Shown one piece after another: positions 17,741-26,152 of a stretch of 64,000 nucleotides of DNA; position 1 is the first letter of the stretch, and the number at the start of each line of letters is the position of its first letter. Origin of the DNA: Chitinophaga niabensis (lineage in GTDB: Bacteria > Bacteroidota > Bacteroidia > Chitinophagales > Chitinophagaceae). A program made the translations under genes and the position numbers. The notes below the pieces were generated by a model. It was not told the origin of the DNA, did no database searches, and saw only the letters and a list, made by a program, of their open reading frames with translations. The stretch is from positions 1,240,001 to 1,304,000 of the forward strand of contig NZ_FSRA01000001.1 in NCBI RefSeq assembly GCF_900129465.1. Direction: 5' to 3'.

Positions 17741-19884
17741 TGGCTGACTTCGTTGCGCAGTGTTTCCAGGATCTCTTTTTCCCGGAAAGGTTTAAGGATA
17801 TAACTATTGATACCTGCATCCAGGTATCTGTCAAGGTCTTCCTTCACTGCATTGCCGGTAATGGCAATAATGGGTAAACCGGCTTTATCCCTGTCTTTCA
17901 GCTGCCGGATGTTGCGGGCAAGCGTGAGCCCATCCATTTCAGGCATCTGGATGTCCGTAAACACCATATCAAAATCATGCTGCTCCATCAGGTGCAGTGC
18001 TTCAATACCATTGGTGGCGGAGTGGAAGGTGGTATTGATCTTCAGCAGGATCATTTCCAGTACGCGCCTGTTCATGTTGTTATCATCCACCACCAGCACA
18101 TGCATCATTTTGGGTAAAGGATGATCAGCAGGCAGGGCAGGCGTTTGATCAACAACGGCAGCAGGCATATAGGGAATGGTAAAACTGAAAGTAGAGCCCT
18201 GGCCGGGAACACTGTCTACATCCAGCTTCCCGCTATGGAGGTCTACAATACTTTTTACAATGGTGAGGCCAAGGCCTGACCCGTCTTCCCGGGCATGACT
18301 GTCCTGTGCGGAAGATACCTGCGTGAATTCATCGAAGATGTGGCGGATGTGCTTCCGGTCAATGCCGGTACCTGTATCTGTGATGGCAACGGATAGTACC
18401 TGTTTACCTGCCTGTGGTTGCAGGTTTGCTTTGATGGTTACACTTCCTTCACTCGTGAATTTAATAGCATTGCCTGTAAGGTTGAACAGGATCTGTTTCA
18501 GGCGGAATTCATCTCCTTCTACCAGCATGTTCTCACTGAAACTGCATTGTGTATGCAATTTCAGGTTCTTCCTGTAAGCCTGTATGTACATGCCTTTGGC
18601 AATGTCTTCAATTACTTTCTTCGGGGAAAAGGTACTGTATTCAAGCGTGAGCTTTTTCTCTTCCAGTTTTGAAAAATCCAGTACGTTATTCACAACGGAG
18701 AGCAGCATGTTCGCGGAGAGGTTGATGGCATCCAGGATCTCTTCCTGTTCCTGGTTAAGATTTGTTTTACCGAGTTGTTCGGAAAATCCTATCACGGAAC
18801 CAAGCGGTGTTCTGATCTCGTGGCTCATGCTGGCCACAAAATCGCTTTTCAGTTTAGAGAAACGGATGGCTTTGTTGCGGGCATGGTCCAGTTGCAAGCC
18901 GTTGCGGTAACTGAACCAGATCAGCACCAGTATGGCGATGGCGAGCAATACGATCAGTAATGCGCCAAAACGCGTTTCCCAGTTTAGTTTACTCAACAGT
19001 ATGCTGATATCATCTTTAAGCGCGGTCTTTAATTGATGGGCAGCTTTAAGCCTTTCCTGTTTGAATATCTGCAGATCAGCCAGCAGTGTTTTCAGCAGCT
19101 GATCGTTGGCGTTTATCATCTCCAGCTCTTTCTTGTTGAGATTAGCATTACCGGCGGCGATATTTTTAAAAAGATGGCTATAATACGCATGTATGTTTTC
19201 CAGCTGCTGCCTGTTGTAGCGGGTACTTTTCGGATCTGCTGTAATGGTGGTCCTTACTACTGTCGGAGCCGCTGCCGGGCCGGGTTCATTCCGCTTCTTA
19301 TTGGTAATGGCATCGGCCACACGTCCGAAAAGTTTCCTTTTTTTACCCGTGTTTACGGCGTTGGGGTATACGGTATCTACCTGTATGTATTGTTTGAAAT
19401 GTGCGCTGGTGACCGGCTCAAATATTTCTCTTTCCTTTGTAGTGTCCCAGTCCTGGTTCATATTCAGCAGGGAGTCTGTAGCGGCTTTTACTTTCAGGAA
19501 AATGCTGCTCTTGTTCTCTTTGTCCCGCAGCATACCTTTTAGTTCCTTGTTCTCCAGTGTGTCCAGGTCTGCGGCTACTATTGCCAGGGCTTTACTGTAC
19601 CGGGCAAAGTGAATGTTCTGATAGGTGAGGGTGAAGAGGCGGAAATAGTTTTCCGCTTCGTACATGGTTTGAACGGCATGTTCTATGCGCTCCATATTCA
19701 CTTCAGTGTGGGCCAGTTCATGAACGGAAGAATTCAGTTGTTTGATCCGCTGCTGTTTAAAGAACCCGAAAAGCACCACGCTTACAAGTAAGATCACTAA
19801 AAAAGCCAACAGTATATATCCATATGCTAAACGTTGGCCCTCCCTTCGCTTCATACCGGGAGTTTGAAACTGCTTGGGTTCCAT
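17734..19884 (-). CDS. Hybrid sensor histidine kinase / response regulator
   Basis: A 716-residue membrane sensor. It has a first transmembrane segment (about 19-42), a 260-residue extracytoplasmic region with coiled-coil-like helices, a second segment (about 306-327), HisKA with the phospho-accepting H355 in SHEIRTPLGSVIGFSEQL, HATPase_c with N box LFNLTGNAIKFT and G boxes DTGTGI and GSGLGLTIV, and a C-terminal receiver (about 592-716) with MHVLVVDDNN, the phospho-Asp in DMVFTDIQMPEMDG and K in YILKPF. There is no HTH output domain, so the signal must pass on to another protein. The periplasmic region has no recognised fold. No response-regulator partner is adjacent. Confidence 0.92.
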   Translation of the reverse strand: MEPKQFQTPGMKRREGQRLAYGYILLAFLVILLVSVVLFGFFKQQRIKQLNSSVHELAHTEVNMERIEHAVQTMYEAENYFRLFTLTYQNIHFARYSKALAIVAADLDTLENKELKGMLRDKENKSSIFLKVKAATDSLLNMNQDWDTTKEREIFEPVTSAHFKQYIQVDTVYPNAVNTGKKRKLFGRVADAITNKKRNEPGPAAAPTVVRTTITADPKSTRYNRQQLENIHAYYSHLFKNIAAGNANLNKKELEMINANDQLLKTLLADLQIFKQERLKAAHQLKTALKDDISILLSKLNWETRFGALLIVLLAIAILVLIWFSYRNGLQLDHARNKAIRFSKLKSDFVASMSHEIRTPLGSVIGFSEQLGKTNLNQEQEEILDAINLSANMLLSVVNNVLDFSKLEEKKLTLEYSTFSPKKVIEDIAKGMYIQAYRKNLKLHTQCSFSENMLVEGDEFRLKQILFNLTGNAIKFTSEGSVTIKANLQPQAGKQVLSVAITDTGTGIDRKHIRHIFDEFTQVSSAQDSHAREDGSGLGLTIVKSIVDLHSGKLDVDSVPGQGSTFSFTIPYMPAAVVDQTPALPADHPLPKMMHVLVVDDNNMNRRVLEMILLKINTTFHSATNGIEALHLMEQHDFDMVFTDIQMPEMDGLTLARNIRQLKDRDKAGLPIIAITGNAVKEDLDRYLDAGINSYILKPFREKEILETLRNEVSQK

Positions 19885-19999
19885 TCGCAGGTGTTTGAAT
19901 GTTTGGTTAACCAGGGGTATGTGGTCAAATATAGGGAATAAGGGGAAAGGGAATTGTTAATGAGGAAGGGGTTGACAACATTAATAATGTTAATAAAAA

Positions 20000-20024
20000 G
20001 GGAGAGTGGCCTGGCCGCTCTCCC
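20000..20024 (-). terminator. Terminator after the ferritin gene
   Basis: GGGAGAG and CTCTCCC pair, with inner GGC/GCC pairs, and the minus strand continues into CTTTTTATT. It lies eight bases beyond the ferritin stop codon. Confidence 0.85.
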
Positions 20025-20031
20025 GGTATTT

Positions 20032-20559
20032 TTAATGGCCTCTGCCGCCACCGCCACCGCTTTGCTGCAGGCGGAAGTTGAGGATGTCCCGGTCAAACAG
20101 GTAAAGACCGCTCTTGTCTTCACCGATCATTTCCAGCTTTTCGTTGAGGGTACGGGCCAGTCTTTCTTCTTCTATCTGTTCCGAAACATACCACTGAAGG
20201 AAGTTATGGGTAGCATAATCTTTCTCCTGGAGAGACATATGAACAAGTTCATTAATGCTTTCTGATACCTTGATCTCATGTGAAAGGAATTCTTCGAACA
20301 CACGTTTGATGGAGAGGAAGGTGATAATGGGTTGCCCCAGGTGAGGTACTACACCAAAACCGCCACGTTCGTTGATGAACTTGATCAGTTTCAGCATATG
20401 CACACGTTCTTCATCTGATTGTTTGTAGAAGAATTCGGATACGCCGGGAAGGCCGGGTTGAATATCTGCCCAGGATGCCATAGCCAGGTATGCCTGTGAG
20501 GAGGCTGCTTCAAGCGCCACCTGTGCGTTCAGCGCTTCTTGAATAGTTTTACTTAACAT
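20032..20559 (-). CDS. ftnA: Ferritin (bacterial non-heme type)
   Basis: A 175-residue four-helix ferritin that oxidises Fe(II) and stores iron as a mineral inside a 24-subunit shell. Helix A (LNAQVALEAASSQAYLAMASWAD), helix B (FFYKQSDEERVHMLKLIKFINERGG) with the ferroxidase-site EExxH, the long crossing segment with PIITFLSIKRVFEEFLSHE, and helix D (HNFLQWYVSEQIEEERLARTLNEKLEMI) are all present. The C-terminus ends in an extended glycine/histidine tail, GGGGGRGH, not typical of the family core. It may be co-transcribed with murI, 34 bases upstream. Confidence 0.92.
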   Translation of the reverse strand: MLSKTIQEALNAQVALEAASSQAYLAMASWADIQPGLPGVSEFFYKQSDEERVHMLKLIKFINERGGFGVVPHLGQPIITFLSIKRVFEEFLSHEIKVSESINELVHMSLQEKDYATHNFLQWYVSEQIEEERLARTLNEKLEMIGEDKSGLYLFDRDILNFRLQQSGGGGGRGH

Positions 20560-20593
20560 ATAGAGATCGTTCTAGTTGATTTAAATATACGAA

Positions 20594-21421
20594 TTATAAG
20601 GATAGGTGACGGCTTTTAACTGTTTCTTCGAAGAAGATGCCAGCCTGCCTGTCGAAGGTTTCGGTATCGTCTGTGGTATAAAAAATACGGCTGCCGCCGG
20701 TGCTGCATTTTGCAGCCATTTCCGGATGCCTTTCCAGGTAATCTTTGAGGCTGTGGGAAAGGATAGGGCCCTGGGAAAGCAGTGTTACATCTGGCGGGAG
20801 GTGCTGCTGTATCTTATCTGCTAAGAGCGGGTAATGTGTACAGCCGAGTACGATGGTATCTATGTCTGACGATTGCACCATCAGTTGCCGGATGTATTTA
20901 TGAATGAAAAAATCCGCGCCCTCGCTGTTGTATTCATTGTTCTCCACCAGGGGCACCCACATGGGGCATGCCTGCTGGTAAACGGTGATATCCGGGTAGA
21001 ATTTTTCTATTTCAATAGGGTAACTTTGGGAAGTAACGGTACCATTGGTGCCAAAGATCCCTACCTGTTTACTCTTTGTATAGTTGCCCACGATCTCTGT
21101 AGTAGGGCGTATAATGCCCAGCACGCGGCGTTCCGGATCTATCTTCGGCAGGTCGTTCTGCTGGATGGTGCGCAATGCTTTTGCGGAAGCGGTATTACAG
21201 GCCAGGATCACAAGGTGGCAACCCATATTGAACAGATGCTGTACACACTCCAATGTATAATGATATACGGTTTCAAAAGAACGGCCACCGTATGGTGCGC
21301 GGCCATTATCCCCAAGGTAGATGTAATCGTATTGCGGTAATTCCTTCACGATCTCTTTCAGTACCGTTAAACCGCCATATCCTGAATCAAATACGCCTAT
21401 TGGTCCTTTCTTTTTATCCAT
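20594..21421 (-). CDS. murI: Glutamate racemase
   Basis: A 275-residue MurI of normal length, converting L- to D-glutamate for peptidoglycan. Both catalytic cysteines are seen: C75 in VILACNTASA and C194 in VLGCTHYPLL. The start of the protein carries the conserved IGVFDSGYGGLTVL and LGDNGRAPYGGRS. It acts in the cytosol and needs no cofactor. It begins 19 bases after the MFS efflux gene's stop, so it may be read from the efflux operon as well as from its own promoter. Confidence 0.94.
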   Translation of the reverse strand: MDKKKGPIGVFDSGYGGLTVLKEIVKELPQYDYIYLGDNGRAPYGGRSFETVYHYTLECVQHLFNMGCHLVILACNTASAKALRTIQQNDLPKIDPERRVLGIIRPTTEIVGNYTKSKQVGIFGTNGTVTSQSYPIEIEKFYPDITVYQQACPMWVPLVENNEYNSEGADFFIHKYIRQLMVQSSDIDTIVLGCTHYPLLADKIQQHLPPDVTLLSQGPILSHSLKDYLERHPEMAAKCSTGGSRIFYTTDDTETFDRQAGIFFEETVKSRHLSL

Positions 21422-21440
21422 GCTACAAAGTAAGTATTTT

Positions 21441-22847
21441 TTATGCTACGGGCATGCCCACTTTAGCAGCTTTCCGTGGAGAAAGGAAGAAGGCGGGCAA
21501 CATGGCGAGTGCCAGTAATCCGCCTGCTGTATAAAATCCCCATTGCAATGCCTGGTGTTCCGCGATAGCTTCCAGGTAACCTTTCCCGGCAAAATGTTCA
21601 TGCACACGCTGATGTACCACGGATAATATAGCTACACCCACTGCACCGCTTACCTGTAAAGTAAGACTGTTCAGGCTGGCAGCCTGTGTAACTTCTGTTG
21701 GTTTTACGGAATTCACCACTGCTACGGTGAGAGGTGTTACGAGGCAGCCCAGGCCAATGCCCCGGATCAGCATGGCGCCGGTAATAACAGCAACACTGCT
21801 GCCCACATCCAGCCTGCCGAAAAGTATCATGGTAACGATCAGTAAAATGAGGCCCGTTACTACAATGGCACGCGGGTTATGCCGGTCTACCCATCTGCCG
21901 GAGAGCGGCATCATAATAGCCAGTGTTAAAGAGGCGGGCAGCAGCAATAAACCCGCCTGCATTTCTGCAAACCCCATATGGCGCTGCAGGAGGAAGGGTA
22001 AAAGGAATACACCACCGAACAAAGCAGCGGAGCGGGCGGAAGTAACCAGCAGCGCCGAAACCAATTGTACATTGGCAAAAAGCCGGATATCGAAGATGCC
22101 GTTGCTGCGTTTTCTTTCCCAGGTAATAAACCCTGTAAGGGCAATTAGCGCAACAGCAAAGTAGGAGATAAAACCCCAGAGCGTATCACTGTCTTTCTGC
22201 AGCCTGGAAATACCCAGTTGCAGGGTAACGAGGAAGATGGTAAGCAGGATAAAACCGGGTGTATCAAAAGGCAGCCGTACTTTCTCCTGTTTGCGCAGGA
22301 AACCCATGTACCGGAAGCTCATGCTGATGGCAATAAGGCCAATGGGTACATTGATATAAAAGATAGAAGGCCAGCCCAGGTGTTGTGTAAGGATACCACC
22401 CAGCGTAGGGCCTAATGCAGGCCCTAACACAACACCCAATCCCCACCATCCCAGCATCTTTCCTCTTTCATTGGCAGGAAATACAAAAGAAAGTATAGCC
22501 ATTACCGTTGGCGTAAGCGCACCCCCGCCGATGGCCTGGATCACGCGGCTGATCACCAGCCATTCCAGGCTGTTGGACAAGCTGCATAGAAGGGAACCGA
22601 ATGTAAAAATACTGAGGCTGGCAACATACAAAGCAAAGAACCCTATGCGGTCTTTCAGCCAGTTGGTAAGTGGCATGAATACAGAGAAGGCCATCATGTA
22701 GGCAGTAACTACCCACTGCACTTCATCAAGGCGGCAGTTGAACTGGTCCTGCATAACGGGAAGGGATATATTTACAATGCTGGAATCAAGCGAGGCCATA
22801 ATGGTGCCCAGCATGAGGGTGACGAGTATTCCTGCTTTTGATCTCAT
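21441..22847 (-). CDS. DHA2-family (EmrB/QacA-like) multidrug MFS transporter
   Basis: A 14-segment MFS exporter of about 468 residues. Family marks are LGTIMASLDSSIVNISLPVMQDQF at the start (motif D1), WVVTAYMMAFSVFMPLTNWLKDRIG (motif A) and the GWWGLGVVLGPALGPTLGGIL stretch (motif C of drug exporters). The ATG at 22847 is chosen because it overlaps the permease stop by four bases (ATGA); a longer frame to 22904 would only run into that gene. It is the fifth gene of the efflux operon, so it may share the TolC channel or act alone in the inner membrane. Confidence 0.88.
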   Translation of the reverse strand: MRSKAGILVTLMLGTIMASLDSSIVNISLPVMQDQFNCRLDEVQWVVTAYMMAFSVFMPLTNWLKDRIGFFALYVASLSIFTFGSLLCSLSNSLEWLVISRVIQAIGGGALTPTVMAILSFVFPANERGKMLGWWGLGVVLGPALGPTLGGILTQHLGWPSIFYINVPIGLIAISMSFRYMGFLRKQEKVRLPFDTPGFILLTIFLVTLQLGISRLQKDSDTLWGFISYFAVALIALTGFITWERKRSNGIFDIRLFANVQLVSALLVTSARSAALFGGVFLLPFLLQRHMGFAEMQAGLLLLPASLTLAIMMPLSGRWVDRHNPRAIVVTGLILLIVTMILFGRLDVGSSVAVITGAMLIRGIGLGCLVTPLTVAVVNSVKPTEVTQAASLNSLTLQVSGAVGVAILSVVHQRVHEHFAGKGYLEAIAEHQALQWGFYTAGGLLALAMLPAFFLSPRKAAKVGMPVA

Positions 22848-24007
22848 GACAGCTTTCTCATTTTCATCAGGCAGATAAAGGTATAAAAAAGCCAGAGCGC
22901 GCAAAGGTGAAATAGTTCAGGCATACGGTCACTGATATGCGCACCCTGTTGCACAATGCCCTGGTATAAGGAAAGGAATGGTGTGATCGGCAGAATGCCG
23001 GACACTATTTTCAGGGCATCCGGTAATTGCTGGATGGGCCAGGTGTAGCCGGTAATGAGGAAAATAGGATAAGTGGAAAATGCCATCAGCTGCGTACACA
23101 GTAACTGGCTGCGGAATAATAGTCCAATGAAGATGCCCATCGGGATAAGCGATAACAGGAACAGTGCTGTAACGATGCCCAGTTCCCATGGATTGCCGAG
23201 CAGCCGGAGGTCCAGCACACCAAAGTTCACCGTGAGGAAAAAGAATGCATAGCAACTGAAGAGGATGAAGTAAAAGAGGCCCTTGCCCCAGAGGGCCGAA
23301 GAGAGACTGGCGCCGGGGTTCATCCAGGCACTGAAAGATGCTGCGCTTTCCCCGGTGCCGGAGGTTTGCAGCATAACGGTGCCCCTTTGCCTTTCCGCCG
23401 CAATACCTCCAGCCAGGCCTAACAGTAACGTTTGCTGTAATATCATCGCCAGCAGGCCGGGCAGGAGGAAAGTACCATAATCCGTTCTGTTATTAAAGAG
23501 CGGTCGGAAATCAGGTTTTACAGGCATCACTTCCTGTAAAGATGCTTCCGTATTCATGCCTTTCTTCTGAAGATATTGTAAACGCACACCGGCGCCAACC
23601 GTTAAGCCTACCTGTGTGATGGTGCCCATCACATCGCTGGAAGGCAGGAAACGTGCAGCGTTCACGGCTAATACCATATTGGTCTGTTGCAGGGAAAGCA
23701 CTTTTTTCTCCATGCCTTCACGGATGTACAGGAAGCCCTGTACCTTCCCCTGCAACATGCTTTCCTTTGCGGCAGCGAGGTGGGTAACGGCAGCTACATG
23801 CACCATCTGGGTATTGTCTATCTGCTGTATCATTAAACGGGATAAGCCGGTATGGTCTTCATCCACTACAGCAATAGGTACTTCTTCCTCTGTTTTGTAG
23901 GAGTAGATGCTACCGTAAAAGAAAGCATACAGCAATGGTGCAATGAGCAATGTAAGCAGCAGGCTGTGGTCTTTAGCCACCAGTTTTACTTCACGGAGTA
24001 ATAACAT
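22844..24007 (-). CDS. ABC-2 type transporter permease (second of two)
   Basis: A 387-residue inner-membrane protein with an N-terminal membrane segment, a 150-residue periplasmic region (VPIAVVDEDHTGLSRLMIQQID) and five C-terminal segments, the YhhJ/YbhR layout. The tail keeps TYPIFLITGYTWPIQQLP, the region of the ABC-2 signature. It overlaps the first permease by 17 bases and the DHA2 gene by four. ABC-2 permeases need a separate ATPase, and none is encoded in this operon. With the partner permease it would form the inner-membrane part of a TolC-dependent efflux pump. Confidence 0.88.
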   Translation of the reverse strand: MLLLREVKLVAKDHSLLLTLLIAPLLYAFFYGSIYSYKTEEEVPIAVVDEDHTGLSRLMIQQIDNTQMVHVAAVTHLAAAKESMLQGKVQGFLYIREGMEKKVLSLQQTNMVLAVNAARFLPSSDVMGTITQVGLTVGAGVRLQYLQKKGMNTEASLQEVMPVKPDFRPLFNNRTDYGTFLLPGLLAMILQQTLLLGLAGGIAAERQRGTVMLQTSGTGESAASFSAWMNPGASLSSALWGKGLFYFILFSCYAFFFLTVNFGVLDLRLLGNPWELGIVTALFLLSLIPMGIFIGLLFRSQLLCTQLMAFSTYPIFLITGYTWPIQQLPDALKIVSGILPITPFLSLYQGIVQQGAHISDRMPELFHLCALWLFYTFICLMKMRKLS

Positions 24008-25166
24008 ATCTCACTGATTTATTCAACCGTACCTGTAAAAAGAATACCGCTATAAAAAAGGTAAAACCAATGAACAGCAGCAGCCGGATGATCTCCGGCA
24101 TAGCATACCGCAAAGGCAGTTCCATGAAATACAATTTGAAGAAGCCATCCAGGAAAGGCGTATAAGGCATCAGGCTGGCGTAGTACTGATCATACCAGGG
24201 CATGCCCCAGCGGGGAAATGTAAAACCGCTGAACACAAATGCCGGCGAAGTATAGAACAAACCTGCATCCAGTGCCAGCATTACATCGCTGGCAATTACA
24301 GAGGCCATCATGCCAATGCCGATGCAGGCCAGCGCCAATAAGTTAAACAACAGGAACAACTGCCAGAGTGTGCCGGGATGGCTTAAAGAAAAGATAGGAA
24401 AGATCACGCCGGTCATCAGCACAAAGTTCACCCAGGAGGTGGTGAGGTGTGCAATGGCTTTGCCGGTGATGATCAGGCCTGCACTATTGTGTGCTGTAAT
24501 ACGTAATGTTTCCATCGTGCCTTCTTTCCATTCCTGGTTGATGATCAGCACTGCTACCATGATGATCATCATCTGTAAGGCTACCGTGATCAGGCCGGGC
24601 ACGAGGTAATGCTGGTAGTTATAGGTTGGATTGTATAATGGATATACCGTGAGGCTCACCGGCATGATCAGTGCCATGGCCTTTTCCTCCGGCATGCCTG
24701 TTTTCATGAACTTTTGCAGGTTCACGCCGGAGCCTGCAGTAATGATCACCGTAGAGGCATCTTTATAAATTAATTTCCCCGGTACCAGGGATGCAGCATT
24801 GGTATAAATAGTAACGCTTACAGGGTGACGGCTTTTGATATCCCTTTCCATACCTTTCGGGAAATGGATAGCGCCGATGATCTTTTGTTCCTGCATGCGT
24901 TGCTCCAGTTCTGCCTGGCTGTTCACCTGTTCCGTAATATGAATGCTGGCCGTTTGTTCCAGCAGGAAAGTGATCTGCCGGGAAACGGGGGAGTGGTCTT
25001 CATCCCAGATGGCAACCGGCAGGTCTTCTGCCTGTTGTTTGTTATAGATAAATGCATAGAAGAAAAAAAGCAGGGGCGGGATCACCAGCAGCACAAGATT
25101 ATGCTCCGGGCGGGTGAGAATGCGTTTCCATTCCCGCAGGGTGATCTGTAGCAGGGCCTTGATCAT
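23991..25166 (-). CDS. ABC-2 type transporter permease (first of two)
   Basis: A 391-residue paralogue of the next gene, with the same layout: one N-terminal segment, a periplasmic region (LPVAIWDEDHSPVSRQITFLLEQ) and five to six C-terminal segments ending in the SPAFVFSGFTFPRWGMP signature. The two permeases presumably form a heterodimer. It overlaps the HlyD gene upstream by four bases and the second permease by 17, so the operon is tightly translation-coupled. No nucleotide-binding domain is fused to it. Confidence 0.88.
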   Translation of the reverse strand: MIKALLQITLREWKRILTRPEHNLVLLVIPPLLFFFYAFIYNKQQAEDLPVAIWDEDHSPVSRQITFLLEQTASIHITEQVNSQAELEQRMQEQKIIGAIHFPKGMERDIKSRHPVSVTIYTNAASLVPGKLIYKDASTVIITAGSGVNLQKFMKTGMPEEKAMALIMPVSLTVYPLYNPTYNYQHYLVPGLITVALQMMIIMVAVLIINQEWKEGTMETLRITAHNSAGLIITGKAIAHLTTSWVNFVLMTGVIFPIFSLSHPGTLWQLFLLFNLLALACIGIGMMASVIASDVMLALDAGLFYTSPAFVFSGFTFPRWGMPWYDQYYASLMPYTPFLDGFFKLYFMELPLRYAMPEIIRLLLFIGFTFFIAVFFLQVRLNKSVRYVITP

Positions 25167-26152
25167 GGGATTAGCAGGGCTGCGGTCATACCCGGCCGGA
25201 GACCTTTTATAGTGTTTACATCAACAGGTTTACATTCTACTGTAAAAGTGCGCAGTTCAAATTTTCCTTTTTCTTTTACAGGCACCCAGTTGGCAAATTC
25301 CAGGGAAGGGGCTACGGCGGAAACGTATACCTCAAATTCTTCCGGCTGGCAGCCCGGTACTTTCACGCGGGCCTTGGCTCCCAGAGGTAATGTGCCGGCC
25401 TTATCCTGCCGGATATTGAAACGGATGAAATAAGATAAATTCTTCTGCAGGGTCATCATCGGGTAACCGATGCTGACGATCTCACCTTCGTGGATCACCA
25501 GGGAAGAAATGATGCCATCTGCCGGGGCATAGATGCGTGTATTGTCTGTAAGTGCTTTGGTGAGTTCGTATCCTTCTTCTGCCTGTTTTAAAATAGCGGC
25601 CGCTGTTTGGATGATCTCCGGTTGTGTGCCCTTTTCCAGCATCTCCTGGTTGAGGCGTGCAATTTCCATTTCTTTTTTTGCTGCCTGGTATTTGAAATGA
25701 ATAAGGTCTTTTTCTGTGCCGGAGATTACGCTGTCGTTATACAGGCGCTCCATGCGCTGGTATGTTTTCTGTGCGAGGTTATACTGTTCCTGTGCAATGT
25801 TGTAGAGGTTGCCGGCATTTTTAATGATCTCCGGCCGTGCGCCTTTTTGCAGTAGTTTCACCTGGGAGGAAGCAGCTTCAATAGCAGCTTCTGCCTGGCG
25901 GCGGATGGCGTTGATCTCCGTGGTCTTCAATACGCCGAGGAGTTGGCCCTGTTTTACGGTATCGCCGCTCTCCACCAGCAGGGTATCCAGCCTGCCGGGA
26001 AATTCTGCCGCTACATCCACGTAGGAGGCATCCACCATGCCAAGGAATGTGTTTTCGTTGCCGGCAGGATTACGCACAAGGAACAGTAATGCAATCAGCA
26101 GGATGATGACGGGAATGAGCAGTGCCCAGTATTGTGAGAAGAATTTTTTCAT
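25163..26152 (-). CDS. HlyD-family periplasmic adaptor (membrane fusion protein)
   Basis: A 329-residue adaptor that bridges inner-membrane permeases to TolC. It has an uncleaved N-terminal membrane segment (about 10-27), a lipoyl half-motif (VDVAAEFPGRLDTLLVESGDTVKQGQLLG), a long coiled-coil hairpin (about 75-200) with two PEII turns, the second lipoyl half (IYAPADGIISSLVIHEGEIV) and a beta-barrel domain. It resembles E. coli YbhG/YhiI. It overlaps both neighbours by four bases. Confidence 0.9.
   Translation of the reverse strand: MKKFFSQYWALLIPVIILLIALLFLVRNPAGNENTFLGMVDASYVDVAAEFPGRLDTLLVESGDTVKQGQLLGVLKTTEINAIRRQAEAAIEAASSQVKLLQKGARPEIIKNAGNLYNIAQEQYNLAQKTYQRMERLYNDSVISGTEKDLIHFKYQAAKKEMEIARLNQEMLEKGTQPEIIQTAAAILKQAEEGYELTKALTDNTRIYAPADGIISSLVIHEGEIVSIGYPMMTLQKNLSYFIRFNIRQDKAGTLPLGAKARVKVPGCQPEEFEVYVSAVAPSLEFANWVPVKEKGKFELRTFTVECKPVDVNTIKGLRPGMTAALLIP

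Noticed and set aside
17582..17803. Open frame for a 73-residue protein with one membrane segment
   Set aside because: It reads through the terminator hairpin at 17712-17740 and 70 bases into the histidine kinase gene on the other strand, so a transcript would normally end before its stop codon.
22848..22904. Upstream start for the DHA2 exporter
   Set aside because: It would place 19 charged residues before the first membrane segment and lie wholly inside the permease gene; the ATGA overlap at 22844-22847 is the natural start.
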